This document shows positions 50,188 through 59,588 of a stretch of DNA of 64,000 nt, piece by piece. The DNA comes from Burkholderiales bacterium. GTDB taxonomy: Bacteria > Pseudomonadota > Gammaproteobacteria > Burkholderiales > Burkholderiaceae_D. The notes beneath the pieces were generated by a model that was not told where the DNA came from, made no database searches, and worked only from the letters and a program-made list of their open reading frames with translations. The stretch is taken from NCBI GenBank assembly GCA_947451925.1, contig CANGAW010000008.1, positions 1-64,000 of the forward strand, given 5' to 3'. The translations under genes were made by a program, and so were the position numbers. How positions within the stretch are numbered: position 1 is the stretch's first letter; each line of letters opens with the position of its first letter.

Positions 50188-50307
50188 TTAAAATGGCGAC
50201 CTTGCGCGGCAAAGTGAACGCCGCATCGCTCATTTTTAATCATTTTTGCGGATCAACTCACGGATGCACATCATACGTGAAGGCGTCGCAATTTTAACGG
50301 AACCACC

Positions 50308-51099
50308 ATGCATCCCATGATCAACACCGCGGTCAAGGCCGCGCGTCGTGCCGCCGCCATCATTAACCGGGCGTCATTCGACATCGACCAACTCAGGGTC
50401 ACGCACAAAAATCACAACGACTTCGTGACCGAAGTCGATCAGGCAGCCGAGCGCGCCATTATTGATGTGCTGACCCAGGCCTATCCCGATCATGCGATCC
50501 TGGCGGAAGAATCCGGCGCCTCTGCCAACCTGCACGATGAAAACGAAAACGTCTGGATCATTGATCCGCTCGACGGCACCACCAACTTCATTCACGGCTT
50601 CCCGCAATACGCAGTCTCCATCGCGCTGCAGCAGCGCGGCCAGATTACCCAAGCCGTCATTTATGACCCAACCCGTAATGAACTCTTCACCGCCACCAAA
50701 GGTGCAGGTGCCTTTCTCAATGACAAACGCATTCGCGTCGCCAAGCGCGACCGTCTGGCCGAAGGACTGATCGGTACCGGCTTCCCCTACAGTGACTTGT
50801 CCGGACTCGACGAGTACCTGAAAATGTTCAAACTCATGACAGAAAAAACAGCCGGCCTGCGCCGCCCGGGTGCTGCTGCGCTGGATCTGGCCTATGTGGC
50901 CTGCGGCCGTCTTGATGGCTTTTTCGAGAAAAAACTCAAACCCTGGGACATCGCAGCCGGCTCCTTGCTGGTGACCGAAGCAGGAGGCATCGTTGCCAAT
51001 TTTTCCGGTGAAGCCGATTATCTGTACAAGGGCGATGTGATTGCCGCCTCGCCAAAAATCTTCAGCCAGATGCTCAATGTTCTGAGCGAATTCGCCTGA
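50308..51099 (+). CDS. suhB: Inositol-1-monophosphatase family protein SuhB
   Basis: A 263-residue Mg2+-dependent phosphatase: ILAEESG, the metal site [23 protein letters not shown], and [17 protein letters not shown] near the C-terminus. In E. coli SuhB also takes part in rRNA antitermination with Nus factors. Divergent from trmJ across a 120-bp gap. The ATG three codons later is a possible alternative start. Confidence 0.94.
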   Translation: MHPMINTAVKAARRAAAIINRASFDIDQLRVTHKNHNDFVTEVDQAAERAIIDVLTQAYPDHAILAEESGASANLHDENENVWIIDPLDGTTNFIHGFPQYAVSIALQQRGQITQAVIYDPTRNELFTATKGAGAFLNDKRIRVAKRDRLAEGLIGTGFPYSDLSGLDEYLKMFKLMTEKTAGLRRPGAAALDLAYVACGRLDGFFEKKLKPWDIAAGSLLVTEAGGIVANFSGEADYLYKGDVIAASPKIFSQMLNVLSEFA

Positions 51100-51251
51100 T
51101 AAGCAAAGGACGCTGCTATACTGCAGCGTCCGTAGCAGGCTCTCCAGTCTTCTTGCTACTTCTGCAGATTTGCTGCAGGTCTCCTCTTCTCACCCCTTAG
51201 CCCGTGACTGGCGCCCAAATCCGGCGGCGGGCTGACTTAAAAAAATACTTC

Positions 51252-52646
51252 ATGTCCTTTGCTGAACTCGGCTTGTCCGACGCCATCGTGCGCGCCGTAA
51301 CCGAACACGGTTACACCATTCCTACCCCGATTCAAATGCAGGCCATTCCGGCCGTTCTAAAAGGCGGCGACCTGCTGGCAGGCGCCCAAACCGGCACCGG
51401 CAAGACCGCCGGTTTTACGCTGCCGCTGCTGCAACTGCTCTCAACCCGTCCTGCCAAAGCGCCGGAACTGCGCGCTATCCGTGCACTGATCCTGACCCCG
51501 ACGCGTGAGTTGGCAGCACAGGTTGAAGAAAGCGTGCGCACCTATAACAAATACGTCAAGTTATCGTCTGCGGTGGTCTTCGGCGGCGTCAACATCAACC
51601 CGCAAATGTCGCGTCTGAAACAAGGCGTCGACATTCTGGTGGCAACGCCAGGTCGCCTGCTCGATCTGATGCAGCAAGGTGCCGTCAACCTCAAACACGT
51701 TGAAATCCTGATTCTTGATGAAGCCGACCGCATGCTCGACATGGGTTTCATCCGCGACATTCGCCGCGTGCTGGCGGTGTTGCCACCGAAGCGACAGAAC
51801 CTGTTGTTCTCGGCCACCTTCTCGGACGAAATCAAAACACTAGCCGACGGTTTGCTGAACAATCCGGCGATGATTGAAGTAGCGCGTCGCAATTCCACCG
51901 TTGAAGTCATTGGCCAAAAAATTCACCCGGTTGATCGTGACCGCAAACATGAATTGCTGGCTCATCTGATCAAAGAACGTAACTGGTATCAGGTACTGGT
52001 CTTCACCCGCACCAAGCATGGCGCCAACAACCTGGTTGAAAAACTCGGTAAGGCCGACATCAGCGCACTGGCCATTCACGGCAACAAGAGTCAGGCAGCA
52101 CGTACCCGCGCCCTGTCCGAATTCAAAGACGGCTCACTGCAAGTACTGGTCGCAACCGACATCGCCGCGCGCGGTATCGACATCGACCAGTTGCCTCACG
52201 TCGTCAACTACGATCTGCCCAATGTGCCGGAAGACTATGTTCACCGCATCGGCAGAACAGGCCGCGCCGGCTCCACTGGCGAAGCCGTATCGCTGGTCTG
52301 CGTCGATGAGAAAAGTCTGCTGATGGATATCGAGCGCTTTATCAAACGCGAAATCGAAGTGGAAGTCATTGCCGGTTTTGTACCGGACCCGAATGCCAAA
52401 GCGCAGCCGATTCAGCTTCGCAGTGCAGGCGGTGGTGGTGGTGGCGGACGTGGTCAACCCGGCGGCGGTCGCTCCGGTGGTGGTCGCTCGCAAAATCAGG
52501 CCAAGAGCCCATCGCGTGCACAACCTGGCAGCGCACCACGCAAAACCAGTGCACCAGCCCGCCCTGGCAGCCCGGCCGGACAAGGTCGTCGTCCGCAGCC
52601 TGCCGGCGCTCCGTCAGCACGCCCGCGTCGCAATTCGCAAGGCTAA
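51252..52646 (+). CDS. rhlE: DEAD-box RNA helicase RhlE
   Basis: A 464-residue DEAD-box protein: F-x-ELGL, Q motif TPIQMQAIP, Walker [29 protein letters not shown] as [16 protein letters not shown], and [18 protein letters not shown]. The last about 75 residues are a Gly/Arg/Ser/Pro-rich tail likely to bind RNA. The ATG at 51252 starts the conserved MSFAELGL; upstream in-frame codons are not conserved in type. The ribosome site is weak. It remodels RNA in ribosome assembly or decay. Confidence 0.94.
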   Translation: MSFAELGLSDAIVRAVTEHGYTIPTPIQMQAIPAVLKGGDLLAGAQTGTGKTAGFTLPLLQLLSTRPAKAPELRAIRALILTPTRELAAQVEESVRTYNKYVKLSSAVVFGGVNINPQMSRLKQGVDILVATPGRLLDLMQQGAVNLKHVEILILDEADRMLDMGFIRDIRRVLAVLPPKRQNLLFSATFSDEIKTLADGLLNNPAMIEVARRNSTVEVIGQKIHPVDRDRKHELLAHLIKERNWYQVLVFTRTKHGANNLVEKLGKADISALAIHGNKSQAARTRALSEFKDGSLQVLVATDIAARGIDIDQLPHVVNYDLPNVPEDYVHRIGRTGRAGSTGEAVSLVCVDEKSLLMDIERFIKREIEVEVIAGFVPDPNAKAQPIQLRSAGGGGGGGRGQPGGGRSGGGRSQNQAKSPSRAQPGSAPRKTSAPARPGSPAGQGRRPQPAGAPSARPRRNSQG

Positions 52647-52662
52647 GCTCGCGCTTTAATCG

Positions 52663-52688
52663 CTGGCACAGCAATCAGGCTGTGCCAG
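52663..52688 (+). terminator. Hairpin after rhlE
   Basis: CTGGCACAG and CTGTGCCAG, a perfect 9-bp stem with an 8-base loop, 16 bp after the rhlE stop. It is followed by a pyrimidine-rich stretch rather than a clean T-run. Confidence 0.65.
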
Positions 52689-52812
52689 TTCTTCTCCTCA
52701 TTAAGCGCATCACTTTGCGCATCACTTTCTCCATTGTTTTCAGGCAGTTCACGCGGCAGCGCATTGGCTTGGAATCGTCGATTTTTTCAAAACGCATTGA
52801 ATAAAATTTATT

Positions 52813-52840
52813 TGTTCAATACGGACGATATCCGTATAAT
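52813..52840 (+). promoter_or_regulatory. Promoter with overlapping palindromic operator for the toxin-antitoxin pair
   Basis: TTGTTC (52813-52818), 16 bp, TATAAT (52835-52840). The inverted repeat ATACGGA/TCCGTAT (52819-52825 and 52831-52837) fills the spacer and covers the first bases of the -10. This is what autorepression by an antitoxin or antitoxin-toxin complex would need. It lies 40 bp before the antitoxin gene. Confidence 0.7.
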
Positions 52841-52879
52841 TTTGAGCTTAGCCAGTTGATCCAAGCTGCAGGAGACACC

Positions 52880-53176
52880 ATGATGACACCCGCACCCCTC
52901 AGGTCTGTAAAAGACGCAAGGATGGAATTCAAGACCACAGAAGAGTTGAAAAATCTGCTGACACAGGCTGCTGCATTGAATGGCCTTGATCTGACTGCCT
53001 TCGTGATGAACGCAGCAACTGAGCGTGCTGTGTCCGTAATCAAAGAACATTCCGTGTTGAAGTTGAGCGCAGAAGCTCAGGGGAAATTCCAAGCGTTGCT
53101 GGATAATCCGCCCCCACCTACTGAGTCATTAAAAGCCATCATGCGTTTGCCTGATTTTCCAGTGCTTGAAAAATGA
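52880..53176 (+). CDS. DUF1778-type antitoxin (TacA-like)
   Basis: A 98-residue protein. Its N-terminal half has the ribbon-helix-helix pattern RMEFKTTEELKNLLTQAAALNGLDLTAFVMNAATERA, usual for DUF1778 antitoxins that pair with GNAT toxins. The C-terminal part (LSAEAQGKFQALLDNPPPPTESLKAIM) matches the family's toxin-binding tail. GGAG precedes the ATG at 52880. It overlaps the toxin gene by ATGA. Confidence 0.92.
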   Translation: MMTPAPLRSVKDARMEFKTTEELKNLLTQAAALNGLDLTAFVMNAATERAVSVIKEHSVLKLSAEAQGKFQALLDNPPPPTESLKAIMRLPDFPVLEK

Positions 53177-53688
53177 CGCTGGCAATCAGCTCGCTCGATC
53201 CGCTTGCGCTCTATGCAGATCAGAAAAAATTTGATTGTGAACATGCACTGATCAACAAATTTGTAGCCGGCAGTCTCAGGCAACAAGTCGCAAAAAAACT
53301 CAGCGCAGCCTTTGTCCTTGTCGACACCGAACTTGAAAATAAATTTGTCGGTTTTTATACCTGTTCAATGGCGTCGCTAGATAGGGGAATGTTAGCCTCA
53401 TTGAGCAAAGGCTCTTTGCCGCATCAGCTTCCCTGCGTACGAATCGGTATGCTTGGCATTGACAAGCGCTATAAAAATCAACAACTCGGCTCCAGACTGC
53501 TCAGACATGCGATCGTCAATATGGTGGCAACAAGACATATAGGCTGCTACGGGATGACCCTTGATGCCGACGCAGCAGCCGTTGATTTTTATCTGAAAAA
53601 TGGCTTCACTTTGCTTGAAGAGCGAAAAGACCCAAACCCGACGCCCATGTTTTTGCACATAGAAACCGCTATTCAAAGTATTGAATGA
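53173..53688 (+). CDS. GNAT-family toxin (TacT-like)
   Basis: A 171-residue acetyltransferase: [34 protein letters not shown], the acetyl-CoA loop [24 protein letters not shown], and [16 protein letters not shown]. Toxins of this family acetylate the amino group of aminoacyl-tRNAs and stop translation. Antitoxin lies just upstream with a 4-bp overlap. Its own stop overlaps the mutS start, so the three genes are likely co-translated. Confidence 0.9.
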   Translation: MTLAISSLDPLALYADQKKFDCEHALINKFVAGSLRQQVAKKLSAAFVLVDTELENKFVGFYTCSMASLDRGMLASLSKGSLPHQLPCVRIGMLGIDKRYKNQQLGSRLLRHAIVNMVATRHIGCYGMTLDADAAAVDFYLKNGFTLLEERKDPNPTPMFLHIETAIQSIE

Positions 53689-56354
53689 AAACTGACACGC
53701 CAGAATCTGGGCTAGCCGGCAACGGCGCTGAAAAAATAACACCCATGATGCGCCAGTATCTGGGCATCAAAGCCGAGCATCCGCACACGCTGCTGTTTTA
53801 CCGCATGGGTGACTTTTACGAATTGTTTTTCGAAGACGCTGAAAAAGCCTCTCGCCTGCTCGGCATCACCCTGACTCAACGCGGCAATTCGAATGGCCAG
53901 CCGATCAAGATGGCCGGTGTGCCCTATCACGCGGCCGATCAATATCTGGCCAAACTAGTCAAGCTCGGTGAGTCCGTGGCGCTGTGCGAGCAGATCGGCG
54001 ACCCGGCCACCAGCAAAGGACCCGTTGAGCGTCGGGTGCAACGCATCATCACGCCCGGTACCCTGACCGATGCCGAACTGCTGCCGGAAAAATCTGACCG
54101 CCCCTTGCTGGCCGTCTGTATAAGCACCCAGCGTAAAAATAAAACCCTGGGACTGGCCTGGCTGTCGCTGGCCAGCGGTCGCTTTTGCATCACCGAGATT
54201 GGCGTCGATGAAAAATCATTGGCCCCACGATTAAAGCAAGAACTCGAGCGCATCGCACCGGCCGAAATTTTGCTCGATGCGCAAACCCAGCTCTTATTGG
54301 AAACCGTCGCGCTCGGTAAAACTACGCTGGTGCCTGAATGGCATTTCGACCTACCAGCGGCTCAGAAAGCCTTGCAAGAACAACTGGGCGCAGCCTCACT
54401 GGCAGGCTTTGGTGTTAGCACCCAAACTGCAGCGCTGGGCGCAGCGGGCGCTTTGCTGCTGTATGCACGCAGCACCCAGGGAAAAAACCTGCAACATGTG
54501 CGCACACTGACCGTCGAAGCAGAAAATGAATTTCTCGGACTGGACGCTGCCACGCGGCGCAATCTGGAACTGACAGAATCATTACGCGGCAGCGAGCAAG
54601 GCAATGCATCTACCCTGTTTTCCCTGCTTGACCACTGTCGCACCACCATGGGTTCGCGCTTATTGCGCAACTGGCTGCATCATGCCAGCCGCAATCAGCA
54701 AATTGCACAAGCCCGCCATGCGGCGATTGAAACGCTGATTGCATCCGAGCGACTCGAAAAACTGTCGACCACACTGGCCGCAGTACCTGATATAGAACGC
54801 ATCGTCAGCCGCATTGCGCTACTGTCAGCGCGGCCTCGCGACCTGGCAGGCTTGCGCGCCGGCTTGCTGCAACTACCCGCTCTGCGTGAAGCCATCACCA
54901 CAGACGAAATGATGCGAAGTTGCGCACTGCTGATGCAAACCGGCGCCGAGCTGGAAACACCGCATGCCTGCCTCGATTTACTGCAGCGGGCCATTGCAGC
55001 AGAACCCGCAGCACTGGTACGAGACGGCGGCGTGATCGCAGCTGGTTTTGATGCCGAACTCGATGCATTGCGTGGCCTCTCAGACAACGCCGGACAATTT
55101 CTGCTTGATCTGGAAAGCCGTGAACGGGCTCGCACAGGTATTGCCAATCTGCGCGTCGAATACAACAAGGTGCATGGCTTCTACATCGAAGTCACACATG
55201 GTCAGACCGCCAAGGTGCCGGATGATTACCGTCGCCGGCAAACACTGAAAAACGCCGAGCGCTACATTACGCCGGAACTCAAAGCCTTTGAAGACAAGGC
55301 CTTGTCTGCGCAAGACCGGGCACTGACGCGTGAAAAAGTCTTGTATGAACAATTATTGCAAGACCTTACCGCCAGCATCGCAGCGCTGCAAACAGTGGCA
55401 CTGGCCGTGGCACGACTCGATGTGCTGGTTGCGCTGGCTGCGCACGCAGCTCGCTATAACTGGTGTCAGCCGCAACTAACAGCAACAGCCGGTATCGCCA
55501 TTGAACAAGGCCGGCATCCGGTTGTTGAAAACGTCATTGAACGCTTCATTGCCAATGATTGCCAGCTCTCGCCTGAACGACGGCTATTACTGATCACCGG
55601 CCCCAACATGGGTGGTAAATCAACTTATATGCGGCAGCTGGCCTTGATAACGCTATTGGCTTATGTCGGCAGCTATGTACCAGCCCGCTCTGCTGTCATC
55701 GGCCCGATTGACCGGATTTTTACGCGCATAGGCGCAGCCGACGACCTGGCCGCCGGCTATTCCACCTTCATGGTGGAGATGACCGAATCAGCCGCGATTC
55801 TGCATGGCGCCACCGAACAATCTTTGGTGCTGATGGATGAAGTCGGCCGCGGCACCTCAACCTTTGACGGACTGGCGCTGGCATGGGCGATTGCAATCTG
55901 GCTGCTGGAGCAGAGCAAATGCTATACCTTGTTTGCCACCCATTATTTCGAGCTGACGCAACTGCCGCAAACTCATGGCGGCTGTGCCAATGTGCATTTG
56001 TCGGCGATTGAGCATAAAGACAATATCGTCTTTTTGCACGCCGTTGAAGAAGGACCGGCATCGCAAAGCTATGGCCTGCAAGTGGCGCAACTCGCTGGTG
56101 TGCCGCAGGCGGTGATTCGTGCAGCACGCAAGCATCTGGCGACATTAGAGTCGCAGTCGGTGCAGACGCAGGGGCAGTTCGATTTGTTTGCCGTCAATGC
56201 GCCAGCAACAGAAAGCGATGCCGTGCAAAGCGCCGCAGAAGATCATGCCGCGTTGTTACAGGTCTTGATGGAGATAGAGCCGGATAACCTGACACCGCGT
56301 GAGGCGCTGGAAGCCTTGTACACGCTCAAGCGGCTCTCGGCAGCTAAAGAGTAG
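53685..56354 (+). CDS. mutS: DNA mismatch repair protein MutS
   Basis: An 889-residue MutS. The mismatch-binding domain has the Phe-x-Glu motif in [20 protein letters not shown]. Connector, lever and clamp domains follow. The ATPase has Walker [28 protein letters not shown], and [22 protein letters not shown]. The ATG at 53685 overlaps the toxin stop (ATGA); this start gives a normal N-terminus. Confidence 0.97.
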   Translation: MKTDTPESGLAGNGAEKITPMMRQYLGIKAEHPHTLLFYRMGDFYELFFEDAEKASRLLGITLTQRGNSNGQPIKMAGVPYHAADQYLAKLVKLGESVALCEQIGDPATSKGPVERRVQRIITPGTLTDAELLPEKSDRPLLAVCISTQRKNKTLGLAWLSLASGRFCITEIGVDEKSLAPRLKQELERIAPAEILLDAQTQLLLETVALGKTTLVPEWHFDLPAAQKALQEQLGAASLAGFGVSTQTAALGAAGALLLYARSTQGKNLQHVRTLTVEAENEFLGLDAATRRNLELTESLRGSEQGNASTLFSLLDHCRTTMGSRLLRNWLHHASRNQQIAQARHAAIETLIASERLEKLSTTLAAVPDIERIVSRIALLSARPRDLAGLRAGLLQLPALREAITTDEMMRSCALLMQTGAELETPHACLDLLQRAIAAEPAALVRDGGVIAAGFDAELDALRGLSDNAGQFLLDLESRERARTGIANLRVEYNKVHGFYIEVTHGQTAKVPDDYRRRQTLKNAERYITPELKAFEDKALSAQDRALTREKVLYEQLLQDLTASIAALQTVALAVARLDVLVALAAHAARYNWCQPQLTATAGIAIEQGRHPVVENVIERFIANDCQLSPERRLLLITGPNMGGKSTYMRQLALITLLAYVGSYVPARSAVIGPIDRIFTRIGAADDLAAGYSTFMVEMTESAAILHGATEQSLVLMDEVGRGTSTFDGLALAWAIAIWLLEQSKCYTLFATHYFELTQLPQTHGGCANVHLSAIEHKDNIVFLHAVEEGPASQSYGLQVAQLAGVPQAVIRAARKHLATLESQSVQTQGQFDLFAVNAPATESDAVQSAAEDHAALLQVLMEIEPDNLTPREALEALYTLKRLSAAKE

Positions 56355-56355
56355 T

Positions 56356-56385
56356 CAGCCCCTGCAACTTGCGTTGCAAGGGCTG
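56356..56385 (+). terminator. Hairpin after mutS
   Basis: CAGCCCCTGCAAC, TTGC loop, GTTGCAAGGGCTG: a 13-bp stem with one mismatch, starting one base after the mutS stop. No T-run, so it may be a stabilising or Rho-linked 3' end. Confidence 0.5.
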
Positions 56386-56419
56386 CAGCCTGCCTTGTAA
56401 TTACGACAGCTAGGACAGC

Positions 56420-56965
56420 TTACTGTAGCGGCAGGGAGCGATACTGATCGCTGCCGTCTTCGTCATCTTCATCGTCATGATGATGACCATGCGCGCCATG
56501 CACATGACGATGGGCGATTTCCTCATCGCTGGCAGCACGTACGCTGGTGACATTGAGCGAGAAACGCAGCGCAATACCAGCCAAGGGATGATTCCCGTCC
56601 AACACCACTTTGCCATCAGCGATATCGGTTACAGTAAAGACCCGAACCTGATCTTCATCGTCGCCGTCGTCTTCCGGCGCACCTTCAAATTGCATGCCGA
56701 TTTCCAGTGCGTCTGGGAGCGCGTCGCGCGGCTCGATTTTCACCAGATCGGAATCGTATTCGCCAAACGCATCTTCCGGCTCGACTTGTATCGTGACCTG
56801 ATAACCAGCGGCCTGACCTTGTAGCGCTTCTTCGATTTTTGGCAAGGTGTTGCCATAGCCGCCATGCAGATAAACCATGGGCTCACGGCTTTCCTCGATC
56901 AGGCTACCCTGAACATCGGATAATTTGTACTGCAAAGTTACGACGGTATCTTGCTCGATCTTCAT
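56420..56965 (-). CDS. slyD: FKBP-type peptidyl-prolyl isomerase SlyD
   Basis: A 181-residue SlyD-like protein. FKBP halves (VVTLQYKLSDVQGSLIEES; GKVVLDGNHPLAGIALRFSLNV) flank an insert-in-flap chaperone domain (VTIQVEPEDAFGEYDSDLV). A His-rich, acidic C-terminal tail (HRHVHGAHGHHHDDEDDEDG) is probably nickel binding. AAAGGA precedes the ATG. Confidence 0.95.
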   Translation of the reverse strand: MKIEQDTVVTLQYKLSDVQGSLIEESREPMVYLHGGYGNTLPKIEEALQGQAAGYQVTIQVEPEDAFGEYDSDLVKIEPRDALPDALEIGMQFEGAPEDDGDDEDQVRVFTVTDIADGKVVLDGNHPLAGIALRFSLNVTSVRAASDEEIAHRHVHGAHGHHHDDEDDEDGSDQYRSLPLQ

Positions 56966-57054
56966 GATGGATTCCTTTCAATTGCATCAAGCCGAATTAT
57001 AACCTTCGCCCGCAATCAGGCTTGTGCAAGCGCAGGGGCAGATATAATCTGCGC

Positions 57055-58203
57055 ATGAAAAAACCTAGCCTACTCGGTGCCGTCAGCACCAAACAATTCC
57101 TGCAAGATTACTGGCAAAAAAAACCGCTGCTGATACGGCAAGCCATTCCGGACATGCAAGCGTTGCTCAGTAAAGAAGCGCTGTTCGAGCTTGCCGCGCG
57201 CGAAGATGTCGAGTCCCGCCTCGTTACCAACTTTGCGCCGCAATGGAAAATGCAACATGGTCCGCTTGAAGTGCTGCCTTCGACCAGCAAAAAAAACTGG
57301 ACGCTGCTGCTGCAGGGCGTCAATCTGCATGACGATCAGGCCGACGCCTTGCTGCGTCAATTCCGCTTCTTGCCGGACAGCCGTCTGGATGACCTGATGA
57401 TCAGTTTTGCCACCGATGGCGGCGGAGTCGGCGCGCATTTCGATTCTTACGATGTTTTCCTGCTGCAGGCAGAGGGCAAACGGCGCTGGCGCATCAGCGC
57501 GCAAGAAGACCTGACGCTGCAAGAAAACATGCCGCTGAAGATTTTGCGCCATTTCGTGCCGGAAGAAGAATACATTCTCGAGCCCGGTGACATGCTGTAT
57601 CTGCCGCCACATTACGCCCATGAAGGCGTGGCCATTGGCGAATGCATGACCTACTCGATAGGCTTTCGTGCGCCCGCCTGGCAAGAACTCGGCGAAGCCT
57701 TTCTTGAATTCATGGCTGACTCCATCGCCCTGCCCGGCCGCTACAGCGATCCCATTTTGAAAGACGGCGCACCACCGGCAAAAATCAGTGACCATCTGCT
57801 TGAATCGGTGAGCAAAGAACTGCACAAACTTGCCAGCACGCCTGACGACATTGCCATCTTTCTGGGCGAGTATCTGTCCGCCCCCAAAGCCACGGTGTAT
57901 TTCGATGCGCCTGACAAGCCATTGACGGCAGCACGCTTTGCCGCCGCAGCCAGCAAGCGCGGGCTGGCACTGCATCGCAAAACCCGTATGCTGTACCGCG
58001 GCAAACATGTGTTCATCAATGGTGAATCGTTCCAGCCCGAACGCAGCGAACAACTGATTCTGGCGGCGCTGGCCAACCTTCGGGTGCTTGAATCCGGCCA
58101 ATGGGAGGCCGCTTCAGCCGATATGCGCGAGAGCCTGTATGGCTGGTATTGCGAAGGCTGGATCGTTTTGCCATCAGCCGCAGCGGCCAAAGCGAAGTCT
58201 TGA
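57055..58203 (+). CDS. roxA: Ribosomal protein uL16 3-hydroxylase (RoxA/YcfD, JmjC domain)
   Basis: A 382-residue cupin/JmjC oxygenase. Iron ligands are His128 and Asp130 in GGGVGAHFDSYDVFLLQ and His189 in LPPHYAHEGVA. C-terminal dimerisation and winged-helix parts follow. E. coli YcfD hydroxylates an arginine of ribosomal protein L16 using 2-oxoglutarate and O2. The ATG at 57055 is chosen over the upstream in-frame start. Confidence 0.92.
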   Translation: MKKPSLLGAVSTKQFLQDYWQKKPLLIRQAIPDMQALLSKEALFELAAREDVESRLVTNFAPQWKMQHGPLEVLPSTSKKNWTLLLQGVNLHDDQADALLRQFRFLPDSRLDDLMISFATDGGGVGAHFDSYDVFLLQAEGKRRWRISAQEDLTLQENMPLKILRHFVPEEEYILEPGDMLYLPPHYAHEGVAIGECMTYSIGFRAPAWQELGEAFLEFMADSIALPGRYSDPILKDGAPPAKISDHLLESVSKELHKLASTPDDIAIFLGEYLSAPKATVYFDAPDKPLTAARFAAAASKRGLALHRKTRMLYRGKHVFINGESFQPERSEQLILAALANLRVLESGQWEAASADMRESLYGWYCEGWIVLPSAAAAKAKS

Positions 58204-58313
58204 TGCGAAAAACCCTTGAATCGGCTTATTTAAAGACAAAGCACGGCACGCCATTTTGGTAAAGAATCTTCGCTTCTACGGAAATGATATAGCGCTCCAC
58301 ATTGAGAAACGCC

Positions 58314-58343
58314 TTGCAAGCTTTTCAATAAAACTAGTATAAT
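58314..58343 (+). promoter_or_regulatory. Candidate sigma-70 promoter of the small lipoprotein gene
   Basis: TTGCAA (58314-58319), 18 bp, TATAAT (58338-58343). The start codon is 144 bp downstream, giving a leader of about 135 nt that contains the 18-bp palindrome. Confidence 0.6.
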
Positions 58344-58420
58344 TTCCGGCTAGGAAGTTTGAAAGATGCGGCAGTGCGTCATTTTGCACTATTAAATCTC
58401 GAAAACGACCTGAAAGTGCG

Positions 58421-58438
58421 ATAACTACCGGTAGTTAT
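58421..58438. repeat. Perfect 18-bp palindrome ATAACTACCGGTAGTTAT
   Basis: Located between the promoter at 58314 and the lipoprotein ATG at 58487. A gapless palindrome of this length suggests a dimeric repressor site within the leader. It is the only notable structure, besides the promoter, in the 58204-58486 gap. Confidence 0.6.
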
Positions 58439-58486
58439 TAATCACATATTTCGTAGCAATTTTATATCTCTCACTGAAGGAATATC

Positions 58487-58690
58487 ATGAAAAAATCGTT
58501 GCTGATCGCTTCCCTGCTGGCTCTGGCTCTGGCTGCTTGCGGCAAAAAAGAAGAAGCTGCTGCTCCTGCACCTGCAGAAGCTCCAGCTGCTGCTGCTCCA
58601 GCACCTGCTGCTGAAGCTCCAGCCGCTGCTCCAGCTGCTCCAGCTGCTGAAGCTCCAGCCGCTGCTCCAGCTGCTGAAGAAAAGAAGTAA
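58487..58690 (+). CDS. Small Ala/Pro/Glu-rich lipoprotein
   Basis: A 67-residue protein. A lipoprotein signal (MKKSLLIASLLALALAAC, Cys18) is followed by GKKEEA and a low-complexity Ala-Pro-Glu tail ending EEKK. The tail derives from a 36-bp tandem repeat (AAEAPAAAPAAP twice, 58607-58678). Similar short lipoproteins are known in betaproteobacteria, but the function is unknown. AAGGA precedes the ATG; a strong terminator follows. The opposite-strand readings are shadows of the repeat. Confidence 0.85.
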   Translation: MKKSLLIASLLALALAACGKKEEAAAPAPAEAPAAAAPAPAAEAPAAAPAAPAAEAPAAAPAAEEKK

Positions 58691-58707
58691 TCTTCACTAG
58701 CACGTAA

Positions 58708-58737
58708 AAAAGCCGTCCTCGTGACGGCTTTTTTTAT
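58708..58737. terminator. Intrinsic terminator
   Basis: AAAGCCGTC, CTCGT loop, GACGGCTTTTTTT with an A-run on the left, so it can serve the lipoprotein gene (+) and the MBL-fold gene (-). Confidence 0.92.
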
Positions 58738-58759
58738 TCCCCAGGCAAACGCAAAGCAG

Positions 58760-59551
58760 TTAAACGCCAACTAGCCCTCGGTGGCAATCCAGCCAGCCAA
58801 ATCCTTCATCCTGACAGGCGATCAAAACATCGACCTGCTCGTTAGCTACCACCGCATCGACAGCTTCACGCACCAGCACCGGGGTATTATTTTGTCGCGA
58901 CAAATGTGCACAGACGACTTTGTTCAAACGGCTGCGATCAAGGGACGCCAAAATTTCTGCCGAATGATCATTGGACAAATGGCCGTAAGGTCCGCCTATG
59001 CGCGACTTTAACGAAGGGGGATAAGGTGAATCTGCCAGCAACTGACGATCGTGATTACATTCCAGCAGCATCGCGTCACAGCCATGCAGAGCAGCCAGCA
59101 AATGCGGCGTAGGATGACCGGCGTCGGTCAGCACACCAAGGCGGTGAACGCCATCTGTTGCCACAAACTGTAAGGGTTCGCGCGCATCATGCGGCACGGT
59201 GTAGGGGAGCATTTCCAGTTGGTCGACGGCGAATGCGATGCCGTCGCGACAGAAGCGGATATCGACACCCTCTGCCTTGTTTTCGATGGCTTTCCAGGTA
59301 CCGTAACTCATCCATACTGGCAGCCCGTAGCGGCGTGCCAGCTTGAATACACCACCAACATGGTCGCCATGTTCATGGGTGACCAGAATCGCAGCCAGCG
59401 CGCTGGCTTCAAGCCCTAGTCGCGCCAGACGGCGTTCGGTTTCACGCAAGCCAAAACCGCAGTCAACCATGACGATGGTCGGCGACGCTGCACCTGCGCT
59501 AACCAGTAAGGCATTGCCTTCGCTACCGCTGCCGAGGCTGGCGAATTTCAC
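58760..59551 (-). CDS. MBL-fold metallo-hydrolase (YycJ-like)
   Basis: A 263-residue metallo-beta-lactamase fold protein. MKFASLGSGSEGNALLV opens it; the metal motif is LVTHEHGDHVGGV, then GVLTDAGHPTP, LLECNHD and HLSNDHSAEIL. YycJ-like enzymes are predicted nucleases. GTG start. It follows bamC by 37 bp in the dapA-bamC-MBL order usual in Burkholderiales. Confidence 0.9.
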   Translation of the reverse strand: MKFASLGSGSEGNALLVSAGAASPTIVMVDCGFGLRETERRLARLGLEASALAAILVTHEHGDHVGGVFKLARRYGLPVWMSYGTWKAIENKAEGVDIRFCRDGIAFAVDQLEMLPYTVPHDAREPLQFVATDGVHRLGVLTDAGHPTPHLLAALHGCDAMLLECNHDRQLLADSPYPPSLKSRIGGPYGHLSNDHSAEILASLDRSRLNKVVCAHLSRQNNTPVLVREAVDAVVANEQVDVLIACQDEGFGWLDCHRGLVGV

Positions 59552-59588
59552 GCAAGCACCCGGCTGTCCGGCTTCATCGCAGGCAGGC

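Noticed and set aside
57070..58101. 343-residue open frame on the minus strand
   Set aside because: It lies wholly antisense to the JmjC oxygenase gene, whose motifs and length are convincing; composition is that of a shadow frame.
58471..58770. 99-residue Ala/Gly-rich minus-strand frame
   Set aside because: A mirror of the repeat-rich lipoprotein gene; the lipoprotein has a ribosome site, signal peptide, promoter and terminator.
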